Below are positions 11,560 through 15,938 of a stretch of DNA of 15,938 nucleotides, piece by piece. Position 1 is the first letter of the stretch. The number at the start of each line of letters is the position of its first letter. The stretch covers positions 1-15,938 of the forward strand of contig JAIYEC010000027.1 in the NCBI GenBank assembly GCA_027487145.1, written 5' to 3'. Source of the stretch: a bacterium (lineage in GTDB: Bacteria; Patescibacteriota; Minisyncoccia; Phycocordibacterales; UBA918). The translations under genes and the position numbers were made by a program. Under the pieces are notes generated by a model. That model did not search any database, was not told where the DNA came from, and saw only the letters and a program-made list of their open reading frames with translations.

Positions 11560-13080
11560 ATGGACACGCTGGCACGGCGTGCCAGCAGCAACAATCTGTG
11601 CAGCGGGATGAAAATTAGCAATACAGATATTCCATTAGTCGTCCGACAGACTGCAGAAACACTAGAAGCTGCTGGCTTTGAGGCTTATTTAGTAGGCGGG
11701 TGTGTGCGCGACATACTCCGTGGAACCACCCCGAAAGACTGGGATCTCACGACTGATGCCCACCCAGAACAAATCCAAGCATTATTTGTGGAACACTATG
11801 CCAACAACGATTTTGGTACAATTGGGGTAAAGACTGAGGAGGAAGACCCTACCCTCCAAGTCATTGAGATCACCCCATACCGTAGTGAAAGCGGTTACAC
11901 GGACTTAAGACGGCCAGATACCGTGACTTTTGGTGTTTCACTTGATGAAGACTTGGCGCGCCGTGATTTCACGGTTAATGCTCTGGCGTATCGACCTGCA
12001 ACAGGTACTCTTGTTGATCATTTTGGTGGCATTGAAGACATGCGTGAAAAGCGTCTTAAAACAGTAGGGGATGCTCATGCCCGCTTCAATGAAGACGCGC
12101 TCCGCATGATGCGAGCGGTCCGTTTGGCAACCGAACTTGGTTTTACCATAGATAGCACCACAATGACCGCTATTTCCGAAAATAACCTTCTTTTAAAGCG
12201 CATTTCTATCGAGAGAGTGGCGGCTGAATTCTCCCGCATTATCGCTTCAAAAGAACCGATGCAAGGTATTATCTTCCTTGAAAAACTCGGGCTACTGCAA
12301 CATGTTATGCCGGAGCTTCGTGATGGTATCGCCTGTGAACAGGGAGGTATTCATGCTTTTGATGTGTTTGAGCATAATCTCCGCACCCTGCAAGCGGCTG
12401 CCGACAAGGGATTTGCGTTCCATGTTCGTCTAGCTGCCCTGTTACACGACATCGGGAAACCAGCCACGAGGCGGACTGGTGGCAAAAATAAACACTATAC
12501 CTTCTTCGGGCATGAGGTAGTGGGAGCTAGAATGGCAAAAAGTATCCTTGAGCGACTCAAAATGCCTCGTGAAACTATTGATATCGTAGTGAATCTAGTG
12601 CGTTGGCACATGTTTTTCTCAGATCCTGACCAAATCACACTGTCAGCCGTACGTCGTACTATCACACGAATAGGAGAAGACCATATTGAGGATCTGCTAA
12701 ACCTTCGGGTTTGTGACCGCATTGGTACTGGCCGACCCAAAGAGCAACCATTTCGCTTCCGCAAGTACAAAGCTATGGTGGATGAAGCACTGCGTGACCC
12801 AATATCGGTAAAGATGCTTAAAATAAACGGTAACCAGATCATGCACCTGACCGGTGAGAAGCCTGGCAAGCGTTTAGGCTATGTTTTACACGCTCTTTTA
12901 GAAGAAGCACTCGAGGATAGTACTAAAAATACGGATGAATATATGGAAAAACGGGCTCTTGAACTACTAAAACTCGAAGAGTCAGAGCTTATTTCACTCG
13001 CCGAAGCAGGGAAGCGCAAACAGGCAGAAGAGGAAGCCCAGGCTCTAAAGGACATCGCAAGAGAGCACAAAGTAGGATAA
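11560..13080 (+). CDS. cca: CCA-adding tRNA nucleotidyltransferase with HD domain
   Basis: Class II nucleotidyltransferase of the CCA-adding/poly(A) polymerase family, 506 residues, adds CCA to tRNA 3' ends; essential here because none of the four tRNA genes encodes CCA. Seen: YLVGGCVRDILRG (43-55) with KDWDLTT carrying the catalytic Asp60 and Asp62; RRDFTVNALAY (134-144); GDAHARFNEDALRMMRAVRL (170-189); IERVAAEF (218-225); then an HD domain, HNLRTLQ and LAALLHDIGKPA (His296, Asp297). The C-terminal tail is Glu/Lys-rich. ATG at 11560 has a weak AAGGG 9 nt upstream; ATG at 11608 (MKISNTD) fits family starts better, and a hairpin GCTGGCAC/GTGCCAGC lies between. Poly(A) polymerase activity cannot be excluded. 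Confidence 0.92.
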   Translation: MDTLARRASSNNLCSGMKISNTDIPLVVRQTAETLEAAGFEAYLVGGCVRDILRGTTPKDWDLTTDAHPEQIQALFVEHYANNDFGTIGVKTEEEDPTLQVIEITPYRSESGYTDLRRPDTVTFGVSLDEDLARRDFTVNALAYRPATGTLVDHFGGIEDMREKRLKTVGDAHARFNEDALRMMRAVRLATELGFTIDSTTMTAISENNLLLKRISIERVAAEFSRIIASKEPMQGIIFLEKLGLLQHVMPELRDGIACEQGGIHAFDVFEHNLRTLQAAADKGFAFHVRLAALLHDIGKPATRRTGGKNKHYTFFGHEVVGARMAKSILERLKMPRETIDIVVNLVRWHMFFSDPDQITLSAVRRTITRIGEDHIEDLLNLRVCDRIGTGRPKEQPFRFRKYKAMVDEALRDPISVKMLKINGNQIMHLTGEKPGKRLGYVLHALLEEALEDSTKNTDEYMEKRALELLKLEESELISLAEAGKRKQAEEEAQALKDIAREHKVG

Positions 13081-13090
13081 TATTATAGAT

Positions 13091-13480
13091 ATGTTCTGGA
13101 TACTTCTTATTTTAGTTGTACTTCTTATCTATAGACCAAAAATATTTGCAGTAGCACTTCTATTACTGGCTCTGTTTGCAATTTCTGCATATATCTATGA
13201 CAGATACTTTTATACTCCACCTCACGAAGCTTTTATCAAAAATAATCAGCTAACCCTTATTGGACGTCAACTTTCACAACAAGGAGGCGGAATCTACGCG
13301 GAAAACGCTTCAAGTTATTTTCTCCTATACCCTGCTAACTACTATAAAACTGATAAAAATAAGACCTGTCCTGGATTTAATAGGCTAGACAAAGAAACTT
13401 GGTGTGGAGATGAAAAGTTCTTTCCAAACTGCTATCCTGAAGACAGGGAATGCTCAAGCATTTTGATAAACAATAAATAA
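13091..13480 (+). CDS. Cys-rich two-helix membrane protein, unknown function
   Basis: A 129-residue protein I do not recognise. Two hydrophobic segments (about 2-14 and 18-36) form a hairpin or one long anchor, followed by a polar domain (37-129) with four cysteines at 93, 105, 114 and 121 (TCPGF, WCGDE, NCYPE, ECSS), spaced as for two disulfides in an exported domain. It starts ten bases after the cca stop codon and may be read from the same transcript, though TATTAT (13081-13086) just before the ATG could give a separate leaderless message. The DsbB-like gene at the right edge would supply an oxidising pathway for such cysteines (inference). Confidence 0.6.
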   Translation: MFWILLILVVLLIYRPKIFAVALLLLALFAISAYIYDRYFYTPPHEAFIKNNQLTLIGRQLSQQGGGIYAENASSYFLLYPANYYKTDKNKTCPGFNRLDKETWCGDEKFFPNCYPEDRECSSILINNK

Positions 13481-13552
13481 CCCTGCAAGATGGTGGTGTT
13501 CAGATGTAAAATTACCATACCGAACATTTTCATTACGTACTCCAAAATAGAA

Positions 13553-13609
13553 AAAGGCTTGGGAAGATTGATAGACAAGTAACTTATCTGGCAATCTTCC
13601 CAAGCCTTT
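13553..13609. repeat. 57-bp near-palindrome (18-bp perfect arms)
   Basis: 13553-13570 is the exact reverse complement of 13592-13609 (core GGCTTGGGAAGATTG). The 21-nt centre is itself roughly palindromic (AGACAAGT, A, ACTTATCT). It lies 73 bp after the previous stop codon and lacks a clean T run, so it is not an obvious terminator. Confidence 0.75.
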
Positions 13610-13928
13610 GGGTTTGAAAGAGCTATCTTTTTGGTGGGTATATGACCCAAGTGCGCGTCTAATTGGCTATGACTAACGCTGACCTTAGCTCTACGTTGTA
13701 TTGGAATCTTATAGTGACAAATCTATTTTGAGTTTCGTCTGATTCCGGGGGTGGGTTGTTTATGAACGTTTTTTGAGTTTCTAAGCTTTCGCTTAGTTGG
13801 AGGTAATAAACTCATTTTGGATTATGGAAGATCTCTTTAAGGGTAGAGGCCGAAGGTCTTGGAAGAATGTTTCCGCCGAGAACTCCGGTCTCTACTGCTC
13901 GCCCTCTCTGGGCCTGCATATATACTAT
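13610..13928. other. Non-coding stretch with several hairpins
   Basis: No supported gene. Structure seen on the minus strand: CTAAGC-GAAA-GCTTAG, a stem capped by a GNRA-type tetraloop (13781-13796), inside TGAGTTT/AAACTCA (13774-13814) whose single-stranded side holds ACCTCC; and GTAGAG.CCG/CGG.CTCTAC (13843-13895) around GGAA/TTCC. This could be a small structured RNA, but promoter evidence is weak (TATA-rich sequence at 13919-13926). Confidence 0.35.
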
Positions 13929-13990
13929 GTCCTTTACAATATTCCGTAAAGGACAAGTAAGTGGATAACTGTGTATAACTTGTCCTTTAC
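13929..13990. promoter_or_regulatory. GTCCTTTAC iterons with DnaA-box-like sites
   Basis: GTCCTTTAC occurs at 13929-13937 and 13982-13990, and inverted at 13946-13954. GTAAAGGACAAGT (13946-13958) and its exact reverse complement (13978-13990) form a 13-bp inverted repeat. Its spacer holds minus-strand TTATCCACT (13960-13968) and TTATACACA (13970-13978), each one base from the DnaA box TTATCCACA. The layout echoes 7894-7961. It may be a DnaA-binding or regulatory locus; no initiator gene is adjacent. Confidence 0.4.
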
Positions 13991-13994
13991 AAAA

Positions 13995-14030
13995 ACACGA
14001 CTCTCGTTTTGACAAATTTGAGAATCGTGT
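13995..14030 (-). terminator. Terminator of the exonuclease III gene
   Basis: On the minus strand ACACGATTCTC pairs with GAGAGTCGTGT with one mismatch, followed by TTTTG. It lies 30 bp beyond the xth stop codon. Confidence 0.7.
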
Positions 14031-14060
14031 GTTTATGATTTTGGCTATATGGCCTTTATT

Positions 14061-14852
14061 TTAAAGGCTAATATCTATCGACACGGGGCAATGATCACTT
14101 CCAAACACATCTGCGTGGATACGTGCACTTTTGACTAATGGTATTAAATCTTTTGAAATCATCACGTAGTCAATCCGCCACCCAACGTTACGTTCACGAG
14201 CATTACCAAAGTGTGACCACCAGGTATAGTTGCCGCTTTCTTGATTGAAGAGACGAAAGCTATCCACAAATTTTTTTTCTACCATAGCATCAAAGCCACT
14301 GCGTTCTTCGTCAGTGAAACCTTTTTTGCCTTTATTATCTTTTGGGCGGGCGAGGTCTAGCTCGGTGTGAGCCACATTAAAATCTCCGCAGAAGATAACA
14401 GGCTTCTCTTGTTGCAGCGTATCCATGTACTCAAGAAACGCCGGGTCCCAAGCCTGACGCATCGGGATGCGCGAGAGATCATCTTTGGCATTCGGGGTGT
14501 AGACTGTCGCTACATAAAATTCTTCAAACTCAGCTACTGTAACTCGACCTTCTTTGGTGGTATCGCCATAGCTGTCGGCTAGCGCATACTTGCTCGCAAT
14601 TTCCTCGGGTAAACCAAAATAGACCTCAATTGGAGATTTTTTAGTAAAAATAGCCGTACCGGAGTAACCTTTTTTCTCAGCTGAGCACCAATACTCTTCA
14701 TATTGAGAAAAATCAACCTCCAATTGGTCTTTGTGCGCCTTAGTTTCTTGCAAACAGAGGATATCAGGGTCGTGTTTTTCCAAAAACGCTTGTAAATCAC
14801 CCTTTTTATGAACAGCTCGAATGCCATTAACATTCCATGAATAGATTTTCAT
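14061..14852 (-). CDS. xth: Exodeoxyribonuclease III (AP endonuclease)
   Basis: Base-excision repair enzyme that cuts 5' to abasic sites and degrades duplex DNA from 3' ends; 263 residues, the usual length. All family motifs are present: SWNVNGIR with Asn7, LQETK with Glu36, VYTPN with Tyr118, GDFNVAH with Asp157 and Asn159, WRIDYV with Asp228, and the terminal GSDHCPV with Asp253 and His254. No signal peptide, cytoplasmic. A -10-like TACACT lies 7 nt before the ATG, so it is probably leaderless. Monocistronic, divergent from the dienelactone-hydrolase gene 65 bp away. Confidence 0.96.
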   Translation of the reverse strand: MKIYSWNVNGIRAVHKKGDLQAFLEKHDPDILCLQETKAHKDQLEVDFSQYEEYWCSAEKKGYSGTAIFTKKSPIEVYFGLPEEIASKYALADSYGDTTKEGRVTVAEFEEFYVATVYTPNAKDDLSRIPMRQAWDPAFLEYMDTLQQEKPVIFCGDFNVAHTELDLARPKDNKGKKGFTDEERSGFDAMVEKKFVDSFRLFNQESGNYTWWSHFGNARERNVGWRIDYVMISKDLIPLVKSARIHADVFGSDHCPVSIDISL

Positions 14853-14859
14853 ACGCTTC

Positions 14860-14865
14860 AGTGTA
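14860..14865 (-). promoter_or_regulatory. -10 box of xth, leaderless
   Basis: Minus-strand TACACT ends 7 nt before the ATG. No ribosome binding site is seen. Confidence 0.4.
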
Positions 14866-14904
14866 CCGTATTGCCAGAAAAGTTCTAAGTTTTAGATTGT
14901 ACGC

Positions 14905-14910
14905 TATACT
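14905..14910 (+). promoter_or_regulatory. -10 box of the dienelactone hydrolase gene
   Basis: TATACT ends 7 nt before the ATG at 14918, again a leaderless arrangement. It lies inside the longer frame that could start at 14837, which argues against that upstream start. Confidence 0.5.
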
Positions 14911-14917
14911 TATATAT

Positions 14918-15721
14918 ATGAAATACATCGTACCGGTTGGAGTGTTAGTGGTTTTAGGAGGGATAACTTGGTGGTTAGTGCAACCGCCAAAGGCGCAAGC
15001 TCCAATGCTTGAATCAAATGTAGAGCTTATGGAATCTGCAAAATCTCTAGAGATTCAGACCGAGGACGCAGTTGCTTACTTCACTGACGCTAAAGGTTTT
15101 TACGCCGAACCAAAAGAAGCAGGAGTATATCCAGGTGTAGTGATGATTCACGAGAACCGCGGTCTAAGGCCAGAGATAAAACAAGCAGCAGAAGAACTTG
15201 CAAAGGAAGGGTACCGAGTACTTGCGGTCGATCTCTACAAAGGAACAGTGATGGAAACTCAGGATGAAGCGCGCGCCTACCGAGAAAAATATAATCAAAC
15301 TGAAGGCCTTGCTAACATGCAAGCTGCGGTAACCTATCTTGAAAATAAAGGAGCTGAAAAAATTGCCTCACTGGGATGGTGCTTCGGAGGACGACAATCG
15401 GTTGAGCTCGCCATCTCTGGCACACCACTTGATGCTACGGTGGTGTACTACGGTGGAGGAATGGCCACCACTACTGACAAGCTTGCTGCTATCAAGTGGC
15501 CAGTTCTTGGTGTCTTTGGGGATCAGGACCAAGTAATTCCACTTTCGGAAGTCGAGGCATTTAAGACTTCTCTCAATCAACTCGGGGTTCAAAATGAGAT
15601 CTACATTTACCCAGGAGTTGGTCATGCATTTGCTAATCCATCTAACCCAAACTTCGCACCGGAACCAACCGCTGACGCCTGGCAAAAAACCCTTGCATTC
15701 TTAGAAGCTAACCTCAAGTAA
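14918..15721 (+). CDS. Exported dienelactone hydrolase family protein
   Basis: Alpha/beta hydrolase of 267 residues with an N-terminal membrane segment (about 4-21, PVGVLVVLGGITWWLV) followed by a Pro/Ala-rich stretch, so secreted or anchored outside. Seen: HENRG (78-82) at the oxyanion region, nucleophile elbow GWCFGG with Cys155, GDQDQVIP with Asp204, and GVGHAF with His236: the Cys-Asp-His triad of dienelactone hydrolases rather than a serine triad. The substrate outside the cell is unknown; the name reflects the fold. The start at 14918 is chosen over an in-frame start at 14837, because the -10 TATACT and the signal segment both point to it. One base separates its stop from the DsbB-like gene, so they form an operon. 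Confidence 0.88.
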   Translation: MKYIVPVGVLVVLGGITWWLVQPPKAQAPMLESNVELMESAKSLEIQTEDAVAYFTDAKGFYAEPKEAGVYPGVVMIHENRGLRPEIKQAAEELAKEGYRVLAVDLYKGTVMETQDEARAYREKYNQTEGLANMQAAVTYLENKGAEKIASLGWCFGGRQSVELAISGTPLDATVVYYGGGMATTTDKLAAIKWPVLGVFGDQDQVIPLSEVEAFKTSLNQLGVQNEIYIYPGVGHAFANPSNPNFAPEPTADAWQKTLAFLEANLK

Positions 15722-15722
15722 T

Positions 15723-15938
15723 ATGACTCTTACCATAGACACAATCAATCTATTATTTTCAACTGCTGGTTTGGGGCTACTTGCGGTAACCGTACTTCTC
15801 TTCGTTGACTATCTCTATCTCGATCGAAAATATTACAAGGCATACGTTCATCAGTTTGTCTGGCCAATGCTACTTGCGGTGACCGTGGGCAGCGTCGCAA
15901 TTACGCTCTTCTATTCGGAGTACCTTGGGTTTGTTCCG
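15723..15938 (+). CDS. DsbB-like disulfide bond formation protein, partial at the 3' edge
   Basis: The first 72 residues of a membrane protein cut by the window end. Two hydrophobic helices (about 8-30 and 48-63) with a basic loop between (DRKYYKAYVHQF), ending YSEYLGFVP. In candidate-phylum DsbB proteins a similar YSE-x-LGF-x-P stretch comes just before the first Cys-x-x-Cys pair, which would lie beyond the edge, so the redox site itself is not seen. DsbB re-oxidises DsbA-type thiol oxidases and passes electrons to quinone. ATG begins one base after the hydrolase stop codon. The four-cysteine protein at 13091 and the two-cysteine protease are possible clients. Confidence 0.65.
   Translation, partial: MTLTIDTINLLFSTAGLGLLAVTVLLFVDYLYLDRKYYKAYVHQFVWPMLLAVTVGSVAITLFYSEYLGFVP

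Noticed and set aside
13727..14015. Minus-strand 67-codon frame whose stop overlaps the ATG of a 30-codon basic frame
   Set aside because: The ATGA overlap looks operon-like, but the frames run through inverted repeats and hairpins, lack ribosome binding sites and resemble no family I know.
1..15938. CRISPR array, prophage or insertion sequence
   Set aside because: No regularly spaced direct repeats, cas genes, transposase, integrase or phage structural genes were seen on either strand.

Overview
The window looks like a stretch of a small, streamlined bacterial chromosome, most likely from the Candidate Phyla Radiation (Patescibacteria, Parcubacteria-like). This rests on gene content and style, not on a marker gene. 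There is an ECF sigma factor coupled to a DUF5667 membrane protein, a lone class II CCA-adding enzyme, scattered single tRNA genes, many short proteins of unknown function, and many genes whose -10 box lies only 4-9 nt before the start codon (leaderless mRNAs). No rRNA, CRISPR array, transposase, integrase or prophage module was seen.

Layout. 1-630: promoter, a long structured leader, tRNA-Gly(TCC), then a structured downstream element ending in a second copy of the tRNA 3' end. 630-3254: MOSC protein, MscS-type channel, exported trypsin-like protease. 3282-6853: DUF5667 protein and ECF sigma factor as a coupled pair, then a small serine hydrolase and a CorA transporter. 6935-7269: a second structured leader, tRNA-Pro(TGG) and a terminator. 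7278-7961: a dense cluster of parS-like 16-mers in and around a yraN-like gene, followed by DnaA-box-like 9-mers; gene strand is mainly minus to the left and more often plus to the right, so this may be an origin/centromere region. 8008-9340: a small membrane protein and a winged-helix protein, divergent around an AT-rich control region. 9338-10465: tRNA-Gly(GCC) on the minus strand with two tandem downstream elements, preceded by a gene for an HTH/endonuclease-like protein. 10557-11444: a 32-residue membrane peptide, a cupin-like protein, and tRNA-Arg(TCG) with a decayed downstream element. 11560-13480: CCA-adding enzyme and a Cys-rich membrane protein. 13481-14060: no convincing gene, but strong palindromes and an iteron/DnaA-box-like cluster. 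14061-15938: exonuclease III, an exported dienelactone-hydrolase-family protein and the start of a DsbB-like protein.

The most unusual content is the set of structures around the tRNA genes. Downstream elements (called D here) follow three of the four tRNAs. Three of the four D copies begin with an inverted copy of part of the tRNA 3' end and end with a direct copy, so each would fold into a three-way junction closed by a helix equivalent to that tRNA's acceptor stem plus T stem. The closing helix changes with the tRNA while the internal layout is kept. Leader elements (called L) precede two tRNAs and share a promoter-hairpin-long-stem layout with compensatory base changes. I know of no described family that matches, but this was read by eye and not searched.

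The genes suggest a cell-envelope and stress theme (ECF sigma pair, protease, MscS, CorA, disulfide formation, exported hydrolase) beside tRNA maturation (tRNAs, CCA enzyme). The link between the CCA enzyme and the tRNA-like elements is positional and speculative.
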